NCBI RefSeq assembly: GCF_901709675.1
Contig: NC_051088.1
Location: forward strand, 22,643,193 to 22,707,192
Direction of reading: 5' to 3'
DNA from: Syngnathus acus
Lineage: Eukaryota > Chordata > Actinopteri > Syngnathiformes > Syngnathidae
Length of the DNA: 64,000 nucleotides
The notes under the pieces were generated by a model. The model made no database searches. It was not told where the DNA came from and saw nothing but the letters and a program-made list of their open reading frames with translations. The position numbers and the translations under genes were made by a program. Below, piece by piece: positions 13,701 through 26,890 of the stretch (the first letter of the stretch is position 1; each line of letters begins with the position of its first letter).

Positions 13701-14185
13701 AACAGTCTGCAAGGTGTTTGGTTAAATATTAAAAGGAGCTGCTCGCTGGGCCTCCTAAGGGGGAGTGCTGATTTTTTCCCTTCTTTATTCTTATCTTAAA
13801 AGAAGGGAGGCGGAAATTTGTTTGTGCCAGGAGCAAGGTCAAATGGCAAACAATGAATGAAGGTGAAAAAAGCTACCTTAGTCATGAAGCGATCCGCGTT
13901 GGTGTTCTCCTCATCTTTGAAGACAACATCCGGGTTGTAGTTGCACACCAGCTCGTTGAAACGCTCCGAGTTCCTGGTGATCTTGCCCTCCGCTCTCCCG
14001 CTGGCTCCCAGGTTGTTCTCGGAGAAGTTAGGGAAGAACTGCTTGTAGCGCATGGCCGTGAGTTTCCTAGGCCTGGAGCGGACGCCGTAGCCCGGGCCCG
14101 GCCCGCATCCCTCGGCCAGGCACAGGCAGGTCCACAGGGCGAGCAGGCCCAGCCGGGAGCTCCGGGCCCAGCGGGGCTGCTTCAT
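10789..14185 (-). CDS. dhh: Desert hedgehog ligand
   Basis: Secreted Hedgehog ligand that binds Patched; autoprocessed in the secretory pathway. There are three exons with the classical Hedgehog structure: 13877-14185, 11692-11953 (262 bp) and 10789-11534, giving 438 residues. A signal peptide ([15 protein letters not shown]) is followed by the palmitoylation site CGPGPG. The signalling domain includes [22 protein letters not shown] and the [20 protein letters not shown] zinc region. The autocleavage site GGCFPG starts the Hint domain in exon 3, where TPHHLLF holds the catalytic His. The start was chosen at 14185 because it directly precedes the signal peptide; an in-frame ATG about 30 codons upstream is less likely. 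Assignment to dhh rather than shh or ihh rests on the kmt2d and lmbr1l neighbours and on the Hint sequence. Two cysteines in the signalling domain are unusual (see findings). Confidence 0.95.
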
Positions 14186-15600
14186 TTGGGAGGCTTGATG
14201 CTTCAGGTGGGGGGGATGCTCAAATCTCGCTCCATTCCAAAACGCTGCTAGCTTGAGCATCAAAACTCAGGGTTCGGACATCCCTTCGGCTTGAAATGGA
14301 AGCGGAAAGTACTAGTTCATCAGCACCTACAACACATTTCCGTATGAGGTCTTGAAGTTTGACCACGTGCATATGAGCTGGTTGGAAGCCACCTGAGCAC
14401 CGAAAGTCATCTTCATCTTGTATACCTGTCACGTCGCTCAAGTCCCGCCCGGTGCGTCGTGCGTGGTGGCGCGCGCCTTGAAATCGGAGCGAGTGTCACG
14501 CCGTCATCCTCTTGTGCGCGCTTTTTCAAGTCGGAGCGAGCCTCACTCCGTCATCCTCTTCTGCGCGTCCTTCTGCGCTCTTGTTGACTTGCCGCGCTGC
14601 TGGCCACCTTGCAGCAGCCATTTGGGTCTTATTAGAGTCGGCGGCAGCAGATTGCCCTCCCTTCCTCCCACCGCGCCAGGACAGCACACGCCTCCTCCAA
14701 TCCAACCTTTGAAAGGACACATGATTAGTCAGTCCGCTTGTGTTAACACAATGACACCACTCCACCCCCCCGTCATCAACATCTCGGATGTTCGTTCGGG
14801 CCACTTTCCTTGTATCCAAGACAAATGAGGGGAGACAGTTGAAATGCACTTTTGGCTCATTAATCAATAACCAGGAAAAACAGGTCAAATATTTAGACGG
14901 TTAGGAAAAAATAAATAAAGTGTGTTATTAATAGATGGACTTGAAAGTGAAGGTCATGCAGCGAAAAACAAGTGTCCAGCCTTGACACCCCTAAAAGTCC
15001 GCCTTACTTCCCGTGTTTGAGGAACCAAGCTGGTGCCCCCAAGACCTTTCGCTCAGAAACACTCGAAAACATCTTTATTTTTATCCGCCTTGGAACAATA
15101 GAGACATGAAATGCGTCTGATAATAATGCTATGAAGGGGGAGGGCGCAATTGTTAGCAGTCCTAAGACTAATAGTGACACCTTGACGTATTCAAGTTTAG
15201 TTTGTTCCGTCACCATATACTCGTACTCCATCAAATCATTTCTCCAGCCTCCACCACAAAAAACAACAAAAATCCTAATCCGTCTCATAATATTTAATAT
15301 TAGTAATAATAATGATTTTATAATAATAATAATATTAAAGGAGGACTGTTACATTGAATTTTATAAAACATTCAATAATGACACACTTCAATAACTTTGC
15401 CCCACCTTTTTTTTTTCTTCAATTTAATGGAGATTGCCCTTCTCCTTCTGCTGTGCACATATTGGCCACTTGGGGGCAGTATAATATGGCCTACACATGA
15501 AGACGGTCACGGTAACCTGCATTAAGAGGAGTCTTTCTTTCCAGAAGACAAAAGAAAATATGAAAAATAAGATGGTTGTCTGTCTACATGTGTTGCTCCA
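14186..15600. other. dhh upstream region; 3' region of the unassigned exon
   Basis: Contains the likely dhh promoter, not delimited, with a 47-bp imperfect tandem duplication at 14481-14569. An AT-rich stretch lies at 15290-15390 and a minus-strand AATAAA near 15072. A CTCF-like motif is at 15464-15480. No coding exon is recognised. Confidence 0.4.
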
Positions 15601-15756
15601 TCACTTGCGTTCAACCAGCGAAATAAGATCAGCATTGGCTGCAACGTTCTTGTAAAGGTCACCAAAGGTTGCATCCCAAGCATCCGAGCTGGGAGGTTCC
15701 AGAAGATCCCGGATGTTGTAGGGAGGGGTGTCAGAGTGAAACAGCATTTTCCTGTC
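15601..15756 (-). CDS. Unassigned terminal coding exon, 51 codons plus stop
   Basis: A TTAG acceptor with a pyrimidine tract opens a frame in phase 0. It encodes DRKMLFHSDTPPYNIRDLLE and 31 further residues ending ADLISLVERK, then TGA. The composition is protein-like: balanced, amphipathic and free of low complexity. It is not the lmbr1l C-terminus, which is at 18982-19067 and would enter here in a different phase. It is not dhh either. No upstream exon could be placed with confidence in 15757-18981. It may be the last exon of a small minus-strand gene between dhh and lmbr1l, or a chance frame. I do not recognise the protein. Confidence 0.35.
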   Translation of the reverse strand, partial: DRKMLFHSDTPPYNIRDLLEPPSSDAWDATFGDLYKNVAANADLISLVERK

Positions 15757-18700
15757 CTAATGAATAAACAAAAGACAGCACAAGTCTGGCATAAGCAGCA
15801 CAGATGAGAGATGTCGGCTTCCATGACAAACGCAGGGCATGACTCAGACAAAAAAAAAAAACGTTTACATCTTCACCATGTCGACACGTTTCATCAAAGC
15901 AATTTGAGAATGTAACATGAAAGGGGGGGGAAAGGAAGGAAGCGAGCCAGCGTCTGTGGGATGGAGATGGATAAAAAGTTGTGCTTATTGGTTTTGTTTT
16001 GTCTTATTTTGGCGGCCAATCCTTGGGCCTCCCCCTTGTTGCTTCTTGTGAACTTTTTAACTCCCCCGTCCGATTCAGGATGGGAGTACATGCGCTTGAG
16101 CTTCCTGCAAAGCCACACCAATGCAAATGACATCTCTCCTCCCTCCTTCCCCAGGTCAGCACCTCATCTTATTCTCCAAAAAGGGTTTTGTTCAGGGGGG
16201 GGGGGGGGGGGACAGAGCTGCAGTCAGATGGCGGCTTTGACATCTCACGTGTTTGTCTTGTCCGAGAAACGCTGTGCAGGTTCCACTTCCTCAGATGGAG
16301 GCCGCTCGAAGGGTCTTTCCCTCTGCACGGCGGCGGTGGCGGCATCTCTCACTTCGTTATCGGCGCAGGAAGAGGCAGGGTGGGGCATTTTCGTGCACTT
16401 GCAGGCTCACCACCATATTGCATCCAACTTTGCCTAAAGTTAAGCAACAAAATTTGAAGGAGGCCAAGGAGACCTTGAGGTGGAGAAGACAAAAAGGGTG
16501 GAACTTCCTGAACCCAAACAAGCACCTCAATATGATGCACTTACAACTTTGTTTTCTTTTAACATTCAGCAACGTGGCCCCCAAAAGTAGCAAAATAATC
16601 ATTTAAAAGTGGAGGAGGACTTCCCGTGTGAAGCAAGCGTGGCGCGAGCGTGCACGCAGGATGCCGGCCGGGCAGAGAGCGCGAGTGGCGTTATCAGCTG
16701 ATTAGCCGGCGAGTCTCGCCTTTTTCCTGTGAGTGCTTCGCTCACTTGCGAGCACACAAACGAGGGCCGGCCGGCCGGCGCAACGGCGTCTAATTCATTT
16801 TGGCATCCAGTTCAAACGACCCACTGTCAGGAAAGCTAATCTGTCTCCCCCTCCCTCCCTCCCTTCATTCTTATGTTTTGACAATAAAGATAGCCTATCT
16901 CACCCCATTACGAGCAGCCTTGTCCGAGATACGGCCGGCAACCCGTCTACGTGTGTCACCCGAGTGGGTGACATGAGAAGCATTCTTGCTTGGAATAAAT
17001 CTTGTCCTGTCCCTCAGGTGCTGCTCCTGTGCTACCTCAGGTTAGAGGTCAACGCAACACCAACAAAATGCTCCAATGTGGGTTTCAATGAAATATAAGC
17101 AGATTTGGGCTATTGTGGAAAAAAGGGGGGTGACCATATGGCAACCACGACAGCCTGTTTGTTGGCAAATGCATGAAAATTAGACGGAGTAAAAGTGCAC
17201 GTGTCAGTCTGTCAACAAAAGCTCTATCTGGAACTTCCTCAGACCTCAACGAGCCTCCAGATGTGCACAAACGCAACGTCCACGTCTGAGTTCATTTCCT
17301 TTTTGCAGAGGAAACGCAATGCAAAACAAACCCTTAAGAAAATAAGCGTGATTAAGACATCCAACCAAACAAAACAAGAAACGCAAACAAGAAAAAAAAA
17401 AATATTAAGCCAAAGAAATTAATCAAGAGTCGGCCTTCTCTTGAACTGCCTTCAGAAAAAATGGGATGAGGAAATGGACAATGGGCAGGGAAGAGTGACG
17501 GAAGAAAGGCGGCGAGCCGACTGTGGCGGAGACGTGAAGGAGAGAATGTCAGTCCTGACAATTTTTTTTTTTTAATCAGGCACTTGCAAGGAAAAAGGGA
17601 AAGCGTGGGCTCCACCGCAAAAGTGTGGTTGGACCCTGCTGAAAGACAAACCAAAATACAGCATTCTTCTCAAGCTGATTAAAAGAAATGTAACCAGACG
17701 GGTGGAGGTCATCAGGATCCATCAGCCCAATGCTTTTGTTGCAGAATCAGCAAAAGGAAACAAAATAAATAAAAATACATTTTTTATTAATTTTCCTGTT
17801 AAAATGACAACAGTGTTTTAAAGTAAACAATGAGAACTATTTGGCAATCTTTGAGACGTACTCTAAAGATTCGGTATTACGTTCGACAATTTAACATGCG
17901 TAAAAACCCGTGATGTAAAGCTCCTCGCATGTGAAATAAGTAAATATTATGTTCCAGCTGATTCAAAAAGACAAAAAGTGAGAGGACAATCCTCAGAGTG
18001 ATCATACAATGTGGTGGTCAAATGTTTTTGTTTTTTTTAATATAAAAAGGCCAGTAAAGACCGCACAGAAAACACAGATTGATAAATTTGAGATAGACTG
18101 CCCCCTGCTGGTCACAGCGACGTCGACAGAGCAGAGGAAGGCAAACTGACCAGTTTGGCCCTCTCGGCCTATCAAGACGTAACGCAAGTTACCGCAAAAT
18201 TGAAAGCGACTAAACAAGAGGCAGCTGAGACGAGCACATTAAAAAAAAAAAAAAAAAAAAAAAAATCACTCTTAAATGTTACGTATTGCACTTGCCCATA
18301 AAATGGCATCATGGTCATCATTCACAGTATGGTTGGTCCACGTCACACGTCGCCCCCAAGGGCCATCAATGCATAAGACAAAGCTTTTGTTTTGAGCATC
18401 TTTGTAAGTCACACTGTTTGACTTTGTAAACTTGCTCATCTACAAAAGGAAGAAAAAAAAAAAAAAACTTTCTCCAAAGGAACTGGAAACCTTATGGTGC
18501 CATTTTGTCTGTGCTGCTTTGCCGAGCGACCGAGCGTGCAGCGGTCCAGGCCGCACCAGATGGAAATCAGATTCCAACTCTTAAAAGCGTGGTGCGCCCT
18601 TTGAGAGAGAAGAAAGTGCGGGCGAGTCACAAAGAAAACCAGCGTGAGCGCTCACTCAACCCAGAGCCGGAAGAGGAAACGACCTCACTTGAAAATAGCT

Positions 18701-18981
18701 TTGCTGACTTGCACTTTTCACAAGTCGCCATCACCTATGTAATATGGCTTTGGTCCTCAGAACCGCATCTCAGGTTGCACCTGTTGGGGCCATCTCCAAG
18801 CCCAACAAGGAACGAGCCTTGAGGTTTTGTTCATCTACTGCAACATCTGAGCGGAGCACCCGCCGCACACGGTCAGGCGGTCTCATCCTTCTTTACTCAG
18901 TGCAGGCCACGTCGCCAATGACGACAAGATGTGTATTTGGCTCAAGCCTTTAAAAAATAAAAAGCGACGACAAGGTCTCAG
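15757..18981. other. Gap between the unassigned exon and lmbr1l
   Basis: Holds a G17 run at 16195-16211, a poly-A run at 18241-18265, a GGCC-rich patch near 16766 and a CTCF-like motif at 18098-18115. A minus-strand AATAAA near 17785 could end the lmbr1l transcript. A plus-strand frame at 15961-16437 begins with a hydrophobic leader but runs through the G tract and is not supported. A minus-strand leader-like frame (16602 downwards, MIILLLLGATLLNVKRKQS then a GTAAGT donor) is noted without support. Confidence 0.4.
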
Positions 18982-21900
18982 TCACTGGATTTTGGACAAT
19001 CCGCTGGCCAGGAGGAGTCTGAAGGGTACGGTCGAGCGTGAGACGGTTAAGGGTAGTCGGTGGAGACCTGCAAAAAGGTAGAGAATGGGATTACACAATC
19101 GCAGGGTGGGGTGCTAAAAACAGGGAAAAGAGGGGCCGAGGTGAAAGCAGACTCAATTCATCATGGAACAAAAGTGAGCTGGGAGGCAAAGGGAAAGAAT
19201 AAGTCAGGTGGCCTTAGCGCAGAGATGCTATCTGAACTGTACGGAAGGGCCACTGTGTGTGTTTGTGTTGGGCGGAGACTCCGTGTGTGTGCGCTGCAAA
19301 GGGGTCGAGGGCGGCGGGTCCCCCCGAGGGGATCTGAATCTCCTCCTGTCCTTTTACACTTTCCTGTACAAATTGTATTCTTTCTATCTGAGGAAAAGCG
19401 GCCAGCCCACAGGGAAATGGGGCCCATGCTGGGAAAGGCTTGACGGCCATCCAAGTGCACTCAATTTCAGTTCAAAACGTTCAACGCCGTAAGGCCACTT
19501 TGGAGAAATAAGAAAAAAAAAAAAAAAAGAGGAAGACCCACCAAACGCCCGGATGAGTTCCCTCTGCACCGCCCAGGTGACCGTCTTGATCAGGGAGGCG
19601 GAGGTGAGGCCGGCAAACAGCATGTTGTAGAGAAACACGGCGTAGAAATTCCCAAGCCAGTTGTAGCGGCCGAAATCTCCCAGCAGATCGAAGCGCGTGA
19701 TCCCTAAAAGCAAGAGAGAAGTGCAACACTCGAGTTTGGCTTCACAAAGGCTCCTGGCGCCCTCGTGTGGCTGTTATTAAAACTACAAGTGCAAAAAAAA
19801 AAAAGCTGACCGTGCTTGCCTGCTTCTTTCTACTTACCGAGTGTACGTGAAAAGAGTGGAAGTGCCGAGCTCAGGATGAGAAGAGAAACACAGTTGGCAA
19901 TCATCTAAAGGGGACCAAAGGAAAAAATGCAGTTTATGAACAGAAGCACAAGAGAAATAAGAGATTTTATTTACAACATACTTTATATTTTGGGCAACAA
20001 ACCTCAAAGTGAACAAACAAGCAATATATTAGAAAAGATGGAGCAGCAAAATAAATAAATAAATAAATATAAAAATCACAAAATATTTTAAAACACGAGT
20101 GATTCGATGAAAATTTTGTTTTATTTTGAAGTCACTGCGACAGAAATGTCACTGATGGAATGTCAAATGATAAAAAACAAAACACTGCCAGAAAGTAAGT
20201 AAAATGGGACTTCAGAATGGTGGTCTCCTTTTAATTCTTTTATTTTACCTAAAGAAATCAAAAATCTAATTTCCAAGAGTGTCCTGGCCAATTGCGAAAT
20301 AGCTAGCAAGCTAACTTACAGGTGACAAGCGCGCCGGATAACAATTGATTGCGCAACATTTCTTATATTGTGGGAGCAGGTGCATCATCTCATTTTAGAC
20401 AAAAAGACCACACAAACAAAAATACAAGGAATCGGGTACCTGTGTGAGGTTTGTGTTCCTTGCACGAGGCACCAAGCCAGTGAAGAGAGGAGAACTGTAG
20501 AAGCCAACAACGGACGACACCATCAGGTAGCTGCCGGCCACCGTTGAGGACAAATGTTTTAAAAACCATCAGCAAACACAAAATAGCCGACTCTCTTCAA
20601 AGGATACAGAATGAGGACCACTTGAACCGCTGCACCCAATGAGCCAAACATGGAGAAGGAGGCCATCCCAAGGTGGGGGTCCTGAATGCACACAAAGCAG
20701 CTGTCACTCGGATACACACAAGGCAGCAGCTCCCAGCAAATCCTTACTTCCATCCCTCTGGGCATCGCCGTCTCATCCAGGAGCAATTCCAGCACGTTGA
20801 AACACACCATCAGTACACACAACACCTGAAGATGCAAAAACGTTAGCACGGCTGCCGGGAAATTTCAGTCGGCCCGCGAGAACATGCTTACGGTGAGGGC
20901 GAGGAGCAGAAGCATGGCCAGCGGGTAGCCCAAGTTTCTCTGCCAGACCGAAGCTTTCCTTCGCGTCTCTGAAAAGGCCGAAAGGAGTTAAGGACGCAAG
21001 CGCCAGGCGTGGCCGACGGCGAGGCGAAACGCACCCAAGGCCGTGCGCTTTGTTCGGAGCGCTTGCTGCTCTTTCTTCATAGCCTCGACGTTCAGCTTGA
21101 CCCAGCAGGACTCAGATCGGCCACCTTCACCCGAGCAAACCGTCAGACTTCACGAGCAAGGGCGGAAGCAAGAAGGGCAACTCACGCTTTAATTTCCGGG
21201 AGAGCGAGTCCTCCTCCAACGTGGTGCAGCTGAGGGCCTCGTCCACATCTTCGAGGAGCTGCGGACGAGTCGGAAAAGTTCACCTTCAAAGCTGCTATTT
21301 TTAAACACGTGTGAGCTGTATGAATAAATTTAATAAAATAATGTCACTCACCCGAGGTTTGACCAGCAGGCTGCCGGTGACGCTGAACATCCGAGACAAG
21401 CCGAAAGGCGTGCACACTGAGGAGAGACAAAAAAAATAAAAATCAGCCGCCATGTGGTAACCGTGCAAAACTTTCCGAGCGAGACCTACGCAGCAGCAGC
21501 AGCACTCCGAAGAGGGAGATGCCCGAGTACAAGTAGGGAAGGTAGTACTCCCACATGTCTGCAAACACACACACATGAGAAGACCCAAAGTTGTCAAGGG
21601 GTGGCGGAGACGGCGACTCACCGTAGAGGCTCTTCCTGGCCACGTTGTGGTGGAGAAGTGCCGAGGCCACCCACACCATGCCCAACACCAGCAGGGCCAG
21701 GAGCAGCAGCAGAACCACCGCCTCGTATACTCTCGCCATAACGCCCTAGGCGTGAGCCCGACGTTAGCTCTCCAGTCGCTCTTTGTCCAAAAGCGGGGCA
21801 CCCTTACCTTCTTGGAGCCTACGAAGCCTTCAGACTCGGTGAAGAAGTACGCGAATGGCATGAGGAAGACCAGGGACAAGTTGGAGAAAAGGAAAACCAG

Positions 21901-24900
21901 GTTCCACAACCCTGACAAAAGACAAGGAGGTCATTTTTCTGGTACTTTGTGGAATGCAGCCAAGATGCAAATGTACCGTGGATGAGCGAGCCGTTGAGCC
22001 ATCGCACGTAGTAGCTGTGCGGGAAGGCGAGCAGCACCTCGTTGGACACAATGGAGATGGGCAGGAGCAGCACGGCGCAGGCGGCCACCGACAGCGTGAA
22101 CGTGCACAGCCACAGCCTGGGAGGGGAAGGGGAAGGGGAGGGGGGGAGCACACTCAAACCAGCAGTCACCTTTGCATTGTTTGTTTGTTTGCTTTTGCAC
22201 AGGGGCAAAGTCTAAGATGAGTCGCCGAGGTAAGACGACAGTGCCAGCGTGTCGGGGCAAAGGGACAACCACACTCCACCGGGTAATAAACGGACGATTC
22301 ACTCACACGGACGGCAATCAACGCGAGACGATTAATGATTAGCGTGACACTTACGCAATTTTGTTGACCGTGGCATCCTCAATATCATCTGAAAGAGAGC
22401 ACAGCACAGCGTTCAGGGTTTTGTTTTTGTGAATAATATTGTTTCTGATTTTAAGGAGGTCATTTTTTTGGACACGTGCTCGTGGAGCAGAGGTGAAGGC
22501 CAAGCCATACAGAAATGAAAAGTTGTCACTGGCCTCATAGGGAGGATTTTTGGAATGTACGATCAGAGGTATGAATGAAATTTTATTTTGAGCTTAAGAA
22601 CAGGAAAAGATATCAGTAAAATGTAAAAGGGAAAAAAAAAAAACAGGACAATAATAAAATGTCCTAAGTAAGTCATAAATAACTTAAACAACAATAATTA
22701 GGACAGCTCGAAAAGGTATAAATGAACAACAAAAAAACTGTCAGTGGGAATGTCAACTTTCTTGTTAGCTTCAAAGGCATCCATGAAGAAGAAGAAAAAA
22801 AAAATTAATAAAAAAAAAGTTTTGGGCTCCTCTTAACAATACGGAAGAGAATTAGGGCCAGTGAAGAAAAAAAAAAAAAAGAAGAAAAAAAAAGGAGAGG
22901 GTCCGGATGCTAACTTTTTTCCCCCTCATAATTCTGACTTTTTATCCTCAGAATTCTCACTTTAAAGTCAGAATTCAGAGGAAAAAAAGTCAGAATCCCG
23001 TCACCCTCCTTTATTTTCTCTTCACTGTCCCTAATCCTCTTGCGATTCATTGTTGACGCGCTGCTGTTATTTAACGCATGGCGGACCTGGCGCGGCAACA
23101 GATGCAAAGCCACTTGGCCTGTTGGAACATCTGCTCTCAATAAAGCCAAGATATTGAATGGCTTACATAACCGCCGTAAGCGCAAAGAAATGTGAAGAGG
23201 ATTCCGCCCCACTTTTTTTTGACAACAAAACCAAACATGCAAGCACGACATTCTCGTCAATCAACGGGTATGCTCCAGTCGCACACATAAACGTGCACAA
23301 AAGCAAAAAATGATACAACAGGACCTCAAATGCAAAACTTTATAGGGAATTTAAAACCCACCCAAATTAATCCTCAAAAAACGTTTGTGTTGAAAACATG
23401 TCAGGATGTTTGTGTCAGCAGAAAAAGAGCCTGAAGCACCGAGCCCAAAGTACAAGGCGCTGTTTATCTTGGAACGAGATTCTCGGGCAGCCCCTCCTCG
23501 TCTTGATCCGGCCCGGGGGGGGGGCGTAGATGCCAAACACGCCTTCTGCACCTTTAGCCACTTTCGGGCCACGTGACAGACATTCGCGCAAACGTTGCAA
23601 CGGCTTATAAATACGAGGAACCACATTTACGCTTGTTTGTGCTTTTCGAAGCGATGAATAAATATTTGAAGATTTGGTGGTCTGCTCAAAAAGTCACACC
23701 AACGTTCTTGCACAAGCATCCAGAACCTTCGGCCCAAACCGCTTTTTTTTTTTCTAAGGTGGACGAGCCTCCAAACAAAACGTTTGGACTCACCTGTGAC
23801 AAACTCGGCAGTCTTCTTGAAGCGTGCCAGGATGAGGTAGGACACCATGTAGAGGCACGAAAACAGCAGCACGCAGATCTGCACACACAATTCACATTTG
23901 AGGCTAAACAGGTCCAAGTTGAACAAAAAAAAAAAAGAGGCGCAAAGAGGATAAATGGATGAGACACGCCGACAGATGGAGGCATTAGCTCATTCAAACA
24001 AAGACTTCCAAATGGGTGACAGTGATGCAAAGAAGAGATTAAGGGTCTCCAAATGAGAGTAAATATCTGCTGTCCAAGATGTGGGTCAACGCTATTGCTC
24101 ACGCTCCGTTGGATGACGGAAAGAGCTCGTGCCGGATGTCATATTTTCAAATCCGAACTGGAAGGACAACAAATTTGCAAACTCTCAAGAAGAGGTGGTG
24201 TGGAAAAAAAGGAGTGACTCACGGTAATTAATTTTACAACGTCAAGACAATGCGGTGAGATTTGCCTGCAGAAATGGCATCGTGACAACTTCGGCATGGT
24301 GAGAACGCTTTGGGTGCTAAGCAGAAAGGAGAAATTGATTTTTTTTTTTTGCAGAAAGGATGCAATGAAGACATGAATGAATGTGTACGCTGCAACGTTG
24401 TTTTGGGGGTTGGACGTCCGCCCCCCTCGATTCTGAGGGGCAGGACGGCGGGTGACCTACTTTGGAAAAGGGGCAAAGGGACAAAAGAAAAAAAACATCT
24501 ATGAAATGGAGCGCTCGGAAACATTGTGGATTTTCAAGTCGGGATGGGAATTAAAAAAAACATTAAATTTAATGACAAAAAAATAAATAAAATGAATACT
24601 TTTTTTTTTTTTTTTTTAAATCAAAATGAATTTTTTTTTTTTAATTTAATGAAAAAATTTGCATTCAAATTCAATACATCCATTCCTTACAATCTCATTT
24701 GTTAAATTTATATAGGCAATTTTATATCCTGATAAAGATATTTAATCCCAATATAGTATTTTCCCTGAAATGATTGGCAAATTCTCTCCATCTTTTCAGA
24801 CATTTGATCTGGAAATAGATACCGGAAAAAAAATATCTGGCAGCACAAGCAGCCTACAGATTTGAATGTCATCGCGGTATTTACAAGTTTACAAATTTAA

Positions 24901-26686
24901 AAGTATTTACACGTGATGCTGTAGCGTTGCCGTGGTTACGTTAATTAACCTCCAATCCTAGCTGACGTACGATCAAATGGTGCACAAAACGCTATTGCAC
25001 ACGTCATTTACCCGCATGACATCCTTCTTGGGCCTTCTCCAGGTACCGGGTGTGGCTCCGGAATTCTTACATAGTCTTTGGAACGTTAAGTCCCTCCGCC
25101 AAAGAGCTCCAGTTCTTGATGGTTTCTTATTTCTGTTTGCGCGTTGCTAACAAGATGCAAAACAACTTGATCACATCTCGCAACAAAAAGAAATTCACTC
25201 CAGGGATCAACGACCGAGTTTTGACTAGTTTGAATTTGCCGTACTCAAGTACGAAGGGACGAGACGAGCTTTGGCATCAAAGTCTGGTTCGAACACAAAT
25301 TGTACGCTCAGCAAAAGTTTGACAATCTCCTCAAGCGTTCAAGCAGTCAGCAAGTATCCTTGCCGCAACTGTTGACGCTAATATTTGAAAATAGGCTAAT
25401 GACAAAATTAGCACTTGTCAGTCAGGAATGTGGAAAACATGCAAAAATGGCAGATGAAGATTCACAGCGCAGAGCTCGTCTGCAATCTATTCACATCGTG
25501 GGTTAAGAAAAAAAAAATCACTTCCTGGAATAAGTCCTCCAATTATCAGCCGTGACTCACAACATTGGTGTTTTCTTTTGAGCAAAAGAATTTGGAAGCA
25601 GCAGAAAACACTCAAAAGATCACTTGAACTTTTCTCACGTCACTCTGGTTGGGCCGAGCGAGTGTCGAGAAGTCGAGTAAAGTGCAACCTTGTAGATATG
25701 GTATCTCCAAATTGAACTATGTTTTGGCTATTTGAAGAATTAAAAGCAAACCTCTTCAGTGCTGCAAACTAAACGCATCCTTTTGACCTCACCATCATTT
25801 TAAGGTATTTGAAGAAGCCAAGTCAAAATGTTGCTATTGTGACAAACAACCATGCTAGAAAACGTAAATGCTATATTCGTTTACGAATTCAATTAGATTT
25901 ATATACTGTAGCACTTTTCAGAGAGGACGCAAAGTGCTTCACGTGAAATGCATTTCGTAATTCATGTGTAAAGTACAGATTGATAACATTTGACATCTTA
26001 GGCGAGAAAACAAAATCAAATCAGAAAAAAACATCTAATCTTACTGGAATGCCTTTTTAGTCAGCTCTTTGAAAGCTCCAAAGGAAATGAAATGTACAGT
26101 TGGGGGCAAACTGACTGTTTGAAAAAATAAAATAAAAGTCAGCAGGCCACAGTGACCTAACAGAACAATCATGCAACAAAACAAATAAGTTCAATGCTGC
26201 AAATAAATGTATTTTCCTGACCACAATTCAAGAAGGTATGATTTATTCTAAAGTATGGCAGCAGGTGAAATGCATCTCCTGCTATCTGATGCAAACACAT
26301 TTCTTTTTATTTCTGTCTTGAGTAACATTGTAGTTGTAGCTAGTGTAGATCAATTGGAAGTGGAAACATAAAAAAAAAAGGAAAAGAAAAAGAGACAAGA
26401 ATGTATTGTCGAAAGCAAGGGGTGATGAGGCCACTCCACTTCCCCTCTCTACCAGCTGCATCCGTGCATTTAAAAAAAAAAAAAAAAAAAAAAAAGAATA
26501 AAAAGTAACGTAGCGTTGACATCGATTCAAAAAGGCTCCCCAGCAGCGGACGTCACTTCACGTGCGCTTTTGCATTGTTTGTTTATCATTTGGAGAATGA
26601 AAAGCGAACGCACGCACACTTACGATGGTCTCCCGGACACGGTTGTGGAAAAGTTGCTCCCTCAACGACACGTCGTCCGTTTCCAT
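18982..26686 (-). CDS. lmbr1l: LMBR1-like membrane protein (lipocalin receptor-like)
   Basis: Multi-pass membrane protein of the LMBR1/LIMR family; human LMBR1L is described as a lipocalin-1 receptor and Wnt modulator in lymphocytes. Seventeen exons: 26624-26686, 23794-23878, 22355-22388, 21977-22116, 21808-21911, 21622-21745, 21490-21558, 21352-21416, 21186-21258, 21035-21124, 20892-20968, 20748-20825, 20608-20681, 20440-20530, 19838-19904, 19542-19703 and 18982-19067. They sum to 494 codons including stop (493 residues, close to the human length). Hydrophobic membrane segments occur throughout. Family blocks include ISIVSNEVLLAFP, LWNLVFLFSNLSLVFLMPFA, RKASVWQRNLGYPLAM and FDLLGDFGRYNWLGNFY. 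The small last exon GLHRLPLTVS matches the human C-terminus and settles the 3' end. lmbr1l next to dhh mirrors the lmbr1-shh pairing. Intron 1 (23879-26623) holds only low-complexity runs. Confidence 0.93.
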
Positions 26687-26866
26687 CCTCCGGCACCATA
26701 ACAGAGGAAATATCGGCTTCACGAGCCAAACACTTTTGCTCGTCCGAATGCTACAAGTCGGCGCATCTCGTCAACATTGCCGCAGATGGAAAGTGAGTGG
26801 AGCAGCTCGGTTCGGGTTGAGTGTGCTACGATTAGCACCGTGCTACTCGACTCGGTTAAGAAGCTA

Positions 26867-26890
26867 GGGGGCGGGACCGAGGGGCGGGGC
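26867..26890. promoter_or_regulatory. lmbr1l: GC boxes upstream of lmbr1l
   Basis: Two Sp1-type GC boxes (GGGGGCGGGA at 26867 and GGGGCGGGGC at 26881) lie about 180-200 bp upstream of the lmbr1l start codon. They are consistent with a TATA-less housekeeping promoter. Confidence 0.5.

Noticed and set aside
15601-15756. This exon as the last exon of lmbr1l
   Set aside because: lmbr1l exon 16 ends in phase 1, and the exon at 18982-19067 continues it with the family C-terminus; the 15756 acceptor in phase 1 would give only eight codons before a stop.
15961-16437. 158-codon frame with a signal-peptide-like start
   Set aside because: Passes through a G17 run and has no recognisable mature domain; upstream context shows no promoter or splice evidence.
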